From Sporosarcina highlanderae (GTDB taxonomy: Bacteria > Bacillota > Bacilli > Bacillales_A > Planococcaceae): a DNA stretch of 64,000 nucleotides. Shown piece after piece: positions 16,681-24,188 of the stretch (position 1 is the first letter of the stretch; the number at the start of each line of letters is the position of its first letter). The notes under the pieces were generated by a model. That model was not told where the DNA came from, ran no database searches, and worked only from the letters and a program-made list of their open reading frames with translations. Both the position numbers and the translations under genes were made by a program. The stretch is from positions 283,070-347,069 of the forward strand of contig NZ_JAROCC010000002.1 in assembly GCF_030433715.1 (NCBI RefSeq), given 5' to 3'.

Positions 16681-16806
16681 ATCGGTCATTTGCGGGGAGT
16701 TATCGGTCACTTTCGGGAACTTATCGGTCACTTCAGACAAGTTATCGGTCACTTTCACAAAGTTATCGGTCACTTCCGAAGAGTTATCGTCGTTTCGGGA
16801 CCTTTG
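16681..16806. repeat. 21-bp period tandem array, TTATCGGTCA family
   Basis: ATCGGTCA cores start at 16681, 16702, 16723, 16744 and 16765, exactly 21 bp apart. They end in the variant unit at 16786 that opens the shared module GTTATCGTCGTTTC plus GACCTTT. Sister arrays lie at 23491, 56895, 61742 and 63144. This one sits between the mscL terminator and the 3' end of the DUF2207 gene. Confidence 0.95.
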
Positions 16807-16826
16807 ACTTACTCAAAATCCTCCCA

Positions 16827-18764
16827 TCAATCCGCGCCAGCCCCTCCGCCACCGCCATCTCCGCCTCCACCGCCACCACCACTGTATCCTCCGCCGTAAT
16901 CGGAACCACCGCCGGAAGAGCCGCCTTTGTTAACGGCCATCGAAGTTGGTCCCCAGGTCGAATAAGCGAAATAAAGCGGATCCACTTGCAAGGCGAATAG
17001 CGGTGCCAATGGGTAAGCGTCCGGTAAACTTCCTTTGAACTTCGGAAGTCTTTTCTTTGATGGATTCAGCAAATATGCTCGTGCCATCCAGCGGTCGATG
17101 TCTTCCGGATGAAGATGGTGAGGGGGCTCTGCACTCCATCTTAGTTTCATCTGGAATTTTGCAATGCTCATTTTTGTATAAAGCGCAGTGAAGGATCTTG
17201 GAAGCGCCTTTGGTATGACAAGGAACAGAATAATGCCGACAATAACCAATTGAAGAACTGCATCTGTGATAGTCGCATCCATCGTTTGGGCGCCTACGAA
17301 AAACAGGCCGATAAACAATAAGACAGCAGGCCATTTTTTACCTGGATTTACAACGTAAAAATAATATCCGAGACCGGCGACAATTACTGGAAATGCAATT
17401 CCCCAGCCACCTGCCCCGTCCGCGTAGAACCCGAACATCATCAAAATCGTGAGTAGCAAGATGATAGCTGTTTTCAAAATTTTAGTGAGCATCGTCGATA
17501 GCGCACCCGCCTCTATCATGAGTTTAAGGACGTTATCATGCCACGCCTCATGATTCACCACGAATTTATGCTGCTTTCGTGATTGCACGCGATCATTTTT
17601 ATTCACTTCAATAGAAGGACCTGCGATATCATGCAAATGGAATTTCCGGTGGCCAGCCCGACCCCTGAATAACCAAGTGATCAAATACTGTTCATGCGGC
17701 AATAAATTCTTCATGTGTTGGCCTGACTGAAGTTGAAAAACGAGGGTCTTTTCGGGTGCACCATCCTCGCCATGGAACCTCGATGCTGAATCGGCCAGTT
17801 CCGCTTTGACGACACCCTTTTCAACAAGCGAGAAAAGGCCTGACAGGAAGCTTTTCCGGTTGAACTTGCCGTTTTGATCGATAAGTGACAAATAGGTTGG
17901 ATCGGTTCGCAATACAAGATCCGTACTGCCGAACAGTGGAATAATCCGCTGTCTAAGAAGGAGAACAAGGATGATCGACACAATGAATAGAACGCGTAAA
18001 CCATCCGCGGCTGTTGTTACGGTTGGAATGTTGGACCACCTTGCCTCCTTTTTAGCTATCAAATCTTTTTCCTGCTGGATCGCTTCCGTCAAAGGGAGCG
18101 GAGCGGCATACTTGCTTTGCCCCGTCATAATCGACGAAGGGAAAAACACACGGGTCCCCGTCTCTGTGTACGCGACCGATACTGGCGTATGAAAGGAAAT
18201 TCCATTGCGATAAACCTTACTCACCAGACCTTCACGATCGTGCATAAACCCGTGGATATTGTCGTCACCCACATCTCCGGGCAAAACATAGTCAATGCTT
18301 ATATTATTGAGGTCGTCCTCATGGTTAAAGCCGTCCTCGAAAAAGGTAACTGCCAAATCACTATATGTATCATACGATTTCACCGCGTATTGCATTCTAT
18401 AGACGTACAGTACGGACACGGTCTCATTCTCTGCCTTGATGGATGTCGAGTAAGTGCTCCCTTTCGCTGACACTTGTGCTTGAGATAAGGTGGAGCCATC
18501 AATTTCACCAACAATCGGGCTTCGGTCGTTAATCAAATACGCCTCAAATCCACGAATCTGACTAATATGCTCCTCTGGGAATGAACGCGTCAATCTCGAA
18601 AATGAACCGTCAAATGTATACGTGAACACCTCATTGACCAACATCTCCCCGTCCAGCTGCACCCAACCCTTAATCTGCACCCGATCCACAGTGAATGACT
18701 TTGCATGCGCGGTAATAGGGAAAATCAAAAACGACATCAGCATGATCAGTATAAGTTTCCTCAC
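16827..18764 (-). CDS. DUF2207-family membrane protein with glycine-rich C-terminus
   Basis: The product is an exported membrane protein of about 645 aa. A signal peptide (LILIMLMSFLIFPITAHA) is followed by an extracytoplasmic DUF2207-type domain, a membrane segment near residue 270, a soluble segment, and several more membrane helices. The tail is dominated by Gly, Ser, Asp and Tyr with a run of glycines before AGAD. Such glycine-rich tails are common in this family. The function is unknown; surface or envelope roles are usually assumed. GTG 18764, seven bases after GGGGGG, is preferred; ATG 18770 touches the binding site and 18845 is unsupported. Confidence 0.85.
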   Translation of the reverse strand: MRKLILIMLMSFLIFPITAHAKSFTVDRVQIKGWVQLDGEMLVNEVFTYTFDGSFSRLTRSFPEEHISQIRGFEAYLINDRSPIVGEIDGSTLSQAQVSAKGSTYSTSIKAENETVSVLYVYRMQYAVKSYDTYSDLAVTFFEDGFNHEDDLNNISIDYVLPGDVGDDNIHGFMHDREGLVSKVYRNGISFHTPVSVAYTETGTRVFFPSSIMTGQSKYAAPLPLTEAIQQEKDLIAKKEARWSNIPTVTTAADGLRVLFIVSIILVLLLRQRIIPLFGSTDLVLRTDPTYLSLIDQNGKFNRKSFLSGLFSLVEKGVVKAELADSASRFHGEDGAPEKTLVFQLQSGQHMKNLLPHEQYLITWLFRGRAGHRKFHLHDIAGPSIEVNKNDRVQSRKQHKFVVNHEAWHDNVLKLMIEAGALSTMLTKILKTAIILLLTILMMFGFYADGAGGWGIAFPVIVAGLGYYFYVVNPGKKWPAVLLFIGLFFVGAQTMDATITDAVLQLVIVGIILFLVIPKALPRSFTALYTKMSIAKFQMKLRWSAEPPHHLHPEDIDRWMARAYLLNPSKKRLPKFKGSLPDAYPLAPLFALQVDPLYFAYSTWGPTSMAVNKGGSSGGGSDYGGGYSGGGGGGGDGGGGGAGAD

Positions 18765-18998
18765 CGTCATCCCCCCTTTTGAATTGATATACGTGCAGGT
18801 GTTGGAAGGAGTTTCAAGCACTGCTCGAAACGGGAAGTATGGCATGGTTCAATGAACAGCAGCTAAGGCGGATAGCATATACGCGGCATATCTTTGTTCC
18901 TATTACTTCACATTTCGCGAAAAATGCCTTTGACAAACTAAACCGCTTTTATGGGGCGGGGTTTTGCTCGAACAACTTCAACAACCTTATGTCGCCCG

Positions 18999-19027
18999 TT
19001 GCCTACCTGTCACACTAATGCTACAAT
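18999..19027 (+). promoter_or_regulatory. Sigma-A promoter of the 30-residue peptide gene
   Basis: TTGCCT (18999-19004) and TACAAT (19022-19027) are 17 bp apart. The expected start near 19034 leaves a 30-base leader to AGAAGGAG and ATG 19065. Confidence 0.75.
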
Positions 19028-19064
19028 GGACTATAGGATTAGCTATAGAAGGAGTGAAGTCTTC

Positions 19065-19157
19065 ATGTGGTTCCTGTACATCATGTATACATTGTTCGCA
19101 TTCATCATCCTTGGAACGACGTTTGGTCTTGTTCGTACTTTCAATAATCATAAGTGA
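19065..19157 (+). CDS. Small single-span membrane protein, 30 aa
   Basis: ATG 19065 follows AGAAGGAG at a good distance, and the gene has its own promoter and terminator, which makes this short frame convincing. The peptide MWFLYIMYTLFAFIILG continues TTFGLVRTFNNHK: one membrane helix with a short basic tail. It resembles the many uncharacterised small membrane proteins of Bacillales. A membrane-toxin role is possible but not supported by an antisense partner here. The longer frame starting at 18951 overlaps the promoter and is wrong. Confidence 0.7.
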   Translation: MWFLYIMYTLFAFIILGTTFGLVRTFNNHK

Positions 19158-19163
19158 TCGCAA

Positions 19164-19196
19164 AGAAAGCACTCCAGCTACGGAGTGCTTTTTATT
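19164..19196. terminator. Bidirectional terminator
   Basis: AAGCACTCC pairs with GGAGTGCTT and is followed by TTTATT on the plus strand and TTTC on the minus strand. It serves the small membrane peptide gene and, from the other side, the yhc-like ABC operon. Confidence 0.8.
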
Positions 19197-19956
19197 ATGC
19201 AGTCACATCACGCTTAACAAAGCTTGTATAGCTGATCACCAAGAACACAACGACGTAAACTCCCAATACTGCAAGTGAAAACGGCATTGTCATGTCCTCT
19301 ACCAACATCATCCCGGTTTCAAACTGAGTCAAATCCATATGTGTGAACAGCAAGTATTTGGCAATTTCATATTTCGCAAGCAACGCGGAAATCGTCGTGC
19401 CTGTGAAATAGATGAATAGGGATAATCCGATTGCGAGCGAGCTTGAACGGAAAACACTTCCGACAGCAAATGCGAATGTTGATGTAACAAACACACTGCC
19501 GAATGACAGCAATACCATATATAAGCTTTTTCCCCAAACGTCGGATAAACCCTGATCCGTCCCCGATTTAAACAAAACAATCGCCAATAGGATGTAGACA
19601 ACGTATCCAATTACCATAAGAAACATGCCGAATAGATTTACTGTAATAAACTTCGACGTAAGGATTTTCCACCGTTTCACCGGTCGCGTCAGAAGCATTT
19701 TAATGGTCCCTTGTGAAAACTCCGACGCGACAATGCCCGCCGCAACGATGACTGTCAGCAATAGGACGGTTCCGCCAAGTGAAGACGGATCCCCAATCAT
19801 CGATTCCCTTGTGAAATTGCCCCCCATATTCTGGGTACTAATATATTTCATCAAACTCATCATGCCTGCAGTCATCACAATCATGATCGCAACCATGACC
19901 CACGTACCTTTTTTATTCCACAATTTCATCCACTCATTTTGCATAAGTTTCAGCAA
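19195..19956 (-). CDS. ABC-2 type permease (YhcI-like)
   Basis: This membrane subunit of about 253 aa has six predicted helices and an N-terminal cytoplasmic QNEWMKLWNKKGTW segment typical of ABC-2 permeases. It is last in the operon, overlapping the end of the preceding ATPase gene, and would form the channel with that ATPase. The start is TTG 19956, eight bases after GGAGG; GTG 19965 overlaps the binding site and is less likely. Substrate unknown; such exporters often handle drugs, lipids or cell-envelope compounds. Confidence 0.85.
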   Translation of the reverse strand: MLKLMQNEWMKLWNKKGTWVMVAIMIVMTAGMMSLMKYISTQNMGGNFTRESMIGDPSSLGGTVLLLTVIVAAGIVASEFSQGTIKMLLTRPVKRWKILTSKFITVNLFGMFLMVIGYVVYILLAIVLFKSGTDQGLSDVWGKSLYMVLLSFGSVFVTSTFAFAVGSVFRSSSLAIGLSLFIYFTGTTISALLAKYEIAKYLLFTHMDLTQFETGMMLVEDMTMPFSLAVLGVYVVVFLVISYTSFVKRDVTA

Positions 19957-20851
19957 TTTGGCCACCTCCAGTCATCTCAAGGAACTCATCTTCCAACGTT
20001 TTCTTATGTGGTTGCAACGCGAAAACTTCCAAGCCTTCAGCAACGAACGATCGCATGATTCCCGGAATCTGCTGTTGCTCCACATTCGCTAACAAGCCGC
20101 TTTTGAAATCATCCACACTGAATCCTTCATTTACAAGCAGCTGCTTCGCCCTCTCAACAGGAGTAGCTTCGATATAATAGAACGATTCCTTCGTCTCCGA
20201 CATTTCACGGATATCGATCAGCTTCCCATTCTGAATGACAGCAATCCGATCGCACATCAATTCGATTTCAGACAACATATGGCTGGAAACGAAAACGGCA
20301 ACCCCTTCAGCCTCCGCAATCCCACGCAAATACGTACGGAACTCCCGGATGCCCGCCGGGTCAAGTCCGTTTGTCGGTTCATCCAATATCAAGAACCTCG
20401 GACGGTGCAATAAAGCCTGCGCTAATCCAAGTCGCTGACGCATCCCAAGCGAATACGTCCCAACTTTTTCATGAATACGGTTTTGCATCCCTACTTGGCG
20501 GACAACCTCATCAATCCGCTCCTTCGTCACGCCTTTATGCATGCGTGCGAAATGGACCAAGTTCTTGTAACCCGACATGAACTTATACATTTCCGGATTT
20601 TCAACGATAACGCCGACCTTCGAAAGGCCTTCCTCGAAATTATCCCGCAAAGATACCCCTACAATGACGACGTCGCCGCCCGTTTGCTTCATCAGACCGA
20701 CCATCATCCGGATTGTCGTCGTTTTCCCCGCTCCATTCGGACCAAGAAAACCAGTAATCGTTCCCGGATACAGTGACAAATTCAGATCATTAATGATTTT
20801 CTTACCGCCGATTGTTTTAGATAAATTCTTTAATTCCACTACAGGTTTCAT
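19934..20851 (-). CDS. ABC transporter ATP-binding protein (YhcH-like)
   Basis: This ATPase of 305 aa has Walker A GPNGAGKTT, signature YSLGMRQRLG, Walker B FLILDEPTNG and the switch histidine in VSSHML. A C-terminal extension (about 215-305) resembles those of BcrA-type drug-export ATPases. The start ATG 20851 overlaps the previous gene's stop. It pairs with the downstream permease. Gene order GntR, ATPase, ATPase, permease matches B. subtilis yhcFGHI. Confidence 0.9.
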   Translation of the reverse strand: MKPVVELKNLSKTIGGKKIINDLNLSLYPGTITGFLGPNGAGKTTTIRMMVGLMKQTGGDVVIVGVSLRDNFEEGLSKVGVIVENPEMYKFMSGYKNLVHFARMHKGVTKERIDEVVRQVGMQNRIHEKVGTYSLGMRQRLGLAQALLHRPRFLILDEPTNGLDPAGIREFRTYLRGIAEAEGVAVFVSSHMLSEIELMCDRIAVIQNGKLIDIREMSETKESFYYIEATPVERAKQLLVNEGFSVDDFKSGLLANVEQQQIPGIMRSFVAEGLEVFALQPHKKTLEDEFLEMTGGGQIAETYAK

Positions 20852-21564
20852 TTTACATTCCCCTCCTGTTTCCCATCTCTGAACAACGATACCATCCAGC
20901 TTGTTGCATCCACCCCATAGAAATCTCTTATCACGTCAACCGCTTCATGTGCAATGATAACACCGCCTCGCATGACGATAATTTCATCCAAAAGCGGTTC
21001 GACCTCCCGGATTTCATGCGTCGACATGATAACTGTCTGACGCTCCGTGTCTGTAAAACGGATGAGCCCTTTCGAAATATCATCCCGCACCATCGGGTCG
21101 AGCCCGGAAAACGGTTCATCCAACAGATAGACATCCGCTTCACGCGCAAGCGTCACGGCGATTTTCACACGCCCCCGATTCCCTTTGGACAAGCTCTTTA
21201 TCTTCGAATCAAGCGGCACATTCAGAAATTGAACAATCTCCTTCGCCTTCAGAACATCAAAATCCTCGAATTGTGATTCATAGAAGTCAATAAGCTGTTG
21301 AACTGTGAAATACGTATAGAAATCATCCGTATCGGACATATATGCGATCCTTGAAGCAATCCTTCGCGTAATCGGCTTTCCGTCAAACTCCGCGCTTCCA
21401 CTATTGGGTGTCAATAAACCCGCCATCATCTTCAATAATGTCGACTTTCCGCTCCCGTTTTCACCGACAAGCCCGATCACTTTCCCTCTTGGAATAGATA
21501 AGGTAACGTCCTGCAAAGCTCTTTTACTTCCGTACTTCTTCACGATATGTTCCAAATTAATCAT
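20848..21564 (-). CDS. ABC transporter ATP-binding protein (YhcG-like)
   Basis: This second ATPase of the operon is 238 aa. Walker A is GENGSGKST, the signature is SLSKGNRGRVKIA, which departs from the usual LSGGQ, and Walker B is VYLLDEPFSG. The H-switch is in MSTHEI. Its start ATG 21564 overlaps the end of the GntR gene by eight bases. The two YhcE-like membrane proteins at the head of the operon are the most likely partners. Substrate unknown. Confidence 0.88.
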   Translation of the reverse strand: MINLEHIVKKYGSKRALQDVTLSIPRGKVIGLVGENGSGKSTLLKMMAGLLTPNSGSAEFDGKPITRRIASRIAYMSDTDDFYTYFTVQQLIDFYESQFEDFDVLKAKEIVQFLNVPLDSKIKSLSKGNRGRVKIAVTLAREADVYLLDEPFSGLDPMVRDDISKGLIRFTDTERQTVIMSTHEIREVEPLLDEIIVMRGGVIIAHEAVDVIRDFYGVDATSWMVSLFRDGKQEGNVK

Positions 21565-21925
21565 TATCAGCACCCCGTTCCTGCAGACACTTCACAATTT
21601 CATCCGTCGTAAATCCGAAAGCCGCCACGTTTTGAAGGAATGTCGTGATAAGCTGTTCCTTCATTTCATTGCGAAGCGCTGTAATTTTCTCCTGGTCCTC
21701 CGTCACGAACGATCCCTGCCCCCTTCTTGTCTCAGTGATCTCCATCTGCTCCAACTCCTTGTAAACGCGCTGCATCGTATTCGCATTCACGCCAACTTCC
21801 ACTGCATATTCACGGACGGACGGCAACTTTTCGCCCGCTGCGAGTGTGCCGCGCATAATATCCCCCAAAATCCGGTCGATGAGCTGCTGGTAAATCGGCT
21901 TATCCGGTAAAAAATCAATGCTCAT
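21557..21925 (-). CDS. GntR-family regulator, YtrA/YhcF subfamily
   Basis: This repressor of 122 aa consists of an N-terminal winged helix (IYQQLIDRILGDIMRGTLAAG through RGQGSFV) and a short C-terminal dimerisation helix pair, the compact YtrA layout. Members normally autoregulate ABC operons they sit in and respond to cell-envelope stress. A 22-bp palindrome over the operon's -10 box (23387-23408) is a good candidate for its operator. Confidence 0.92.
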   Translation of the reverse strand: MSIDFLPDKPIYQQLIDRILGDIMRGTLAAGEKLPSVREYAVEVGVNANTMQRVYKELEQMEITETRRGQGSFVTEDQEKITALRNEMKEQLITTFLQNVAAFGFTTDEIVKCLQERGADND

Positions 21926-21927
21926 CG

Positions 21928-22581
21928 TTAATACCTCACTTTCTTCTCAAGCAAAACTGCACCACTTGCAAATAATACGATTGAAATGAGGATGTATACG
22001 AGTGAACCTATGTTAGGTCCAAATCCTCCCCATATTACCTCTATAATTCCCCATACCATTGACCCAAAGAAGAAAAATATAAACAAAACAATCATCGCCA
22101 ACCAGCCAATCTTCAATGACAAAAGCCTATAGATCACCCAAATCGGCAAACTTGCTGAAATCGCGAAAGTGGTAGTAAGGAATACTTTTAGCAAGTTCGG
22201 CCATTTAGGGATAACCCCTTCAAATCCACCGATAAAATAGGCGACAACCCCTATGACACTCCAAATCAGGTTAGATAGTCCTACTAATAGTAGAGCCATT
22301 AGCATCTTGGAGCCTAAAAGCCGTGTTATTGAAGCTGGGGAATGCAGCCATACATCTGGCCGCTTCATATCCGTATGAAGACTATGGACGAATAGCAACG
22401 CTCCAAAATACATTTGAAAAAACGAGAACGAATTCGTAATTTCTATAACGTCGAATATTCCCCCAACCGCGAGGGGTGCGAAACTTGAGACCGCAATCAC
22501 GGTGAAAAGCAAGATAAACGCAAAGAATGTATACCTCATCAACGTCCATTCTTTACGAAATAAACCATTCCAGCTGATCAT
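21928..22581 (-). CDS. YhcE-like membrane protein, copy 2
   Basis: The product is an integral membrane protein of 217 aa with about six helices. It begins ISWNGLFRKEWTLMRY, closely parallel to the opening of the upstream gene, and both share WLHS-A-T-LLGSK-type text near residue 85-95. The two are therefore tandem paralogues. The ATG overlaps the previous stop by four bases. It is likely an ABC membrane subunit or accessory protein of the yhc-like operon. Confidence 0.82.
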   Translation of the reverse strand: MISWNGLFRKEWTLMRYTFFAFILLFTVIAVSSFAPLAVGGIFDVIEITNSFSFFQMYFGALLFVHSLHTDMKRPDVWLHSPASITRLLGSKMLMALLLVGLSNLIWSVIGVVAYFIGGFEGVIPKWPNLLKVFLTTTFAISASLPIWVIYRLLSLKIGWLAMIVLFIFFFFGSMVWGIIEVIWGGFGPNIGSLVYILISIVLFASGAVLLEKKVRY

Positions 22582-23369
22582 AACCTCACCCTCTTTTCAA
22601 ATAAGGTGATAGCCAAGTAAAGTATGCCGACTGTAAAGAAAATAGCGAAGGCAATCTCACCTACGTACAAGACCGTATTTTGGAACATAAAGTTATCATA
22701 TGAGATTTCAATATTAGTATTTTTTATTGCTACCAAATCAAAGCGTCCTACCTTTATAAACCGTTCATAAAATGAAGAACTTGTGACCTCGCCATAAACT
22801 CGTGCTGAAATGATAAATAAGACCAATGTGATGACAAGCGAAAACCCTTTAAGAAGCGGTTTTAGCAGTTGATCAATGACGATAAAGAAAAACCCATAAA
22901 CCATAAATTGGATAGACATGAGAAAGACAGCACTTATTAACAGGACGCCTACAAACAGTAATTCACTGAACATCACTTCCGGATGCGGTGTAAATAGATA
23001 ACGTGTTGCAACGACCACCACCGGAACGAGTAAATATACCAATCCCATTCCCGCCGCCATGAACAGCTTCACCCCAATAAGTTTGGACGTCGTCGCCGTT
23101 GAATGAAGCCATAAATCCGGCACTTTCATATCTTTGTTGAAGGTAGTCGCGAACGCGATGACCGGCACAAAAACACAGGCACCCGCCGCCACGAAGCTGA
23201 TGATCATCGCCATCTCAAATACGGGAAACTCTCCCTCTCCCACCGTTAATACCTTCAAGAATGTCGGGAATATGAACAATCCCATGAGCATCAGAAGGAC
23301 CAAAACGATTATTTGTACCCTCCATTGCACCCATTCCTTATGCAATAAACCATTCCACTGCTTCACCAT
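22578..23369 (-). CDS. YhcE-like membrane protein, copy 1
   Basis: This is the first gene of the operon, 263 aa, about six helices, beginning MVKQWNGLLHKEWVQWRVQ. The motif WLHSTATTSKLIGVK recurs in the next gene, which shows duplication. The start ATG 23369 follows AGGAGGGG; the frame to 23408 would run across the operator and promoter and was rejected. Confidence 0.82.
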   Translation of the reverse strand: MVKQWNGLLHKEWVQWRVQIIVLVLLMLMGLFIFPTFLKVLTVGEGEFPVFEMAMIISFVAAGACVFVPVIAFATTFNKDMKVPDLWLHSTATTSKLIGVKLFMAAGMGLVYLLVPVVVVATRYLFTPHPEVMFSELLFVGVLLISAVFLMSIQFMVYGFFFIVIDQLLKPLLKGFSLVITLVLFIISARVYGEVTSSSFYERFIKVGRFDLVAIKNTNIEISYDNFMFQNTVLYVGEIAFAIFFTVGILYLAITLFEKRVRL

Positions 23370-23386
23370 CTTCCCCTCCTGTATCG

Positions 23387-23428
23387 GTGTATTAGTTACA
23401 TAGTACACTACAATGTTTAATGGTGCAA
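23387..23428 (-). promoter_or_regulatory. Promoter and overlapping palindromic operator of the yhc-like operon
   Basis: On the minus strand TTGCAC (plus 23423-23428) and TACTAT (plus 23400-23405) are 17 bp apart. A 22-bp imperfect palindrome, GTGTATTAGTTAC and onward to GTACAC (23387-23408), covers the -10 box and start point. At least 16 of 22 positions match its own reverse complement. Its position fits repression by the GntR-type regulator encoded in the same operon. Confidence 0.75.
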
Positions 23429-23490
23429 TGCATTTTAATTATTTTCTGAAGATTAATTCGAAAGTCCTTTTGATTCCACGGCGAGAAGTT

Positions 23491-23602
23491 ATCGATCATT
23501 TCCCGGAGTTTATCGGTCATTTCCCGGCACTTATCGATCAATTGAAGCGATTTATCGGTTATTTCCCAACTTATTTCGATTATTTCCCAAGATATATGGT
23601 CA
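23491..23602. repeat. 21-bp period tandem array, TTATCGGTCA family (diverged)
   Basis: Six units with ATCGATCA/ATCGGTCA-like cores begin at 23491, 23512, 23533, 23554, 23575 and 23596. Spacing is exact although the sequence is more degenerate than at 16681. The usual end module is blurred (GTCAATTCGGGACTATTCACC). The array lies between two divergent promoters. Confidence 0.85.
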
Positions 23603-23677
23603 ATTCGGGACTATTCACCCACTCAAAAAGAAACCTCTTAGTCGCTCAAAAGCATTTGGCGCGACAAAAAAAGGGTG

Positions 23678-23742
23678 CTAAGATGACTTCCTCCGCGAGA
23701 CTTATCACGAAGTCAATTATCCATAAGCACCCTTTATACATA
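23678..23742. other. Long imperfect hairpin between divergent promoters
   Basis: GGGTGCTAA and its partner TTAAGCACCC-like arm bracket an inner GACTTC/GAAGTC stem. On the minus strand the structure is followed by seven T, so it could terminate a leftward transcript. It is preceded by CAAAAGCATTTGGCGCGACA, nearly repeated at about 56964-56983. It might be a terminator, a small RNA or the trace of a small mobile repeat. Confidence 0.45.
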
Positions 23743-23769
23743 TTGTTTCATTTTCCGTCATAGCTTCTC

Positions 23770-23798
23770 TTGACAAACTCCCATACACTTAAGATAAC
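23770..23798 (+). promoter_or_regulatory. Promoter of the VOC-family gene
   Basis: TTGACA (23770-23775) and GATAAC (23793-23798) are 17 bp apart, just upstream of AAAGGAGAG and ATG 23820. Confidence 0.65.
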
Positions 23799-23819
23799 AA
23801 CAATAAAGGAGAGATCCAT

Positions 23820-24188
23820 ATGCCAGAATTCCTCACAGGCATCGACCATATCCAAATTGCAGCGCCACCGAATTCCGAAGAACAGGCACGCAAATTTTAC
23901 GGCGAGCTACTCAGAATGAAAGAAATCCCGAAACCAGAAAACTTACAAGGTCGCGGTGGATGTTGGTTCCAATGCGGTGCACAAGAAGTCCACATCGGTA
24001 TCCAAGCAGATTTCACGCCAGCAAAAAAAGCGCATCCCGGATTCACCGTACGTGCGCTCGAAGAATTGAAATCCCGTCTTATTGCGTCCGGCTACCCAAT
24101 CACCGATGAACCACCAATCGCTGGCCGTGCCCGCTTCTTCACAAATGATCCATTTGGCAATCGGATCGAGTTTTTGGAATTTGACTAA
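23820..24188 (+). CDS. VOC-family (glyoxalase/bleomycin resistance) protein
   Basis: This small metalloenzyme-fold protein of 122 aa has two beta-alpha-beta-beta-beta modules. Visible metal-site candidates are H in TGIDHIQIA, H in EVHIGI, and E in NRIEFLEF. RARFFTNDPFGNRIEFLE is a typical C-terminal VOC signature. It could be a lyase, isomerase or binding protein; the substrate is not deducible. Its stop overlaps the stop of the convergent coiled-coil gene. Confidence 0.87.
   Translation: MPEFLTGIDHIQIAAPPNSEEQARKFYGELLRMKEIPKPENLQGRGGCWFQCGAQEVHIGIQADFTPAKKAHPGFTVRALEELKSRLIASGYPITDEPPIAGRARFFTNDPFGNRIEFLEFD

Noticed and set aside
16681..16806. CRISPR array
   Set aside because: Unit cores are only 8-11 bp, spacers about 10 bp, and no cas genes are present. 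The 20- and 21-bp arrays are not CRISPR.
16690..16899. Frame with VIGHF repeats running into proline-rich sequence
   Set aside because: It is the 21-bp array followed by the complement of the DUF2207 glycine tail. The similar frame at 61646-61861 has the same origin.
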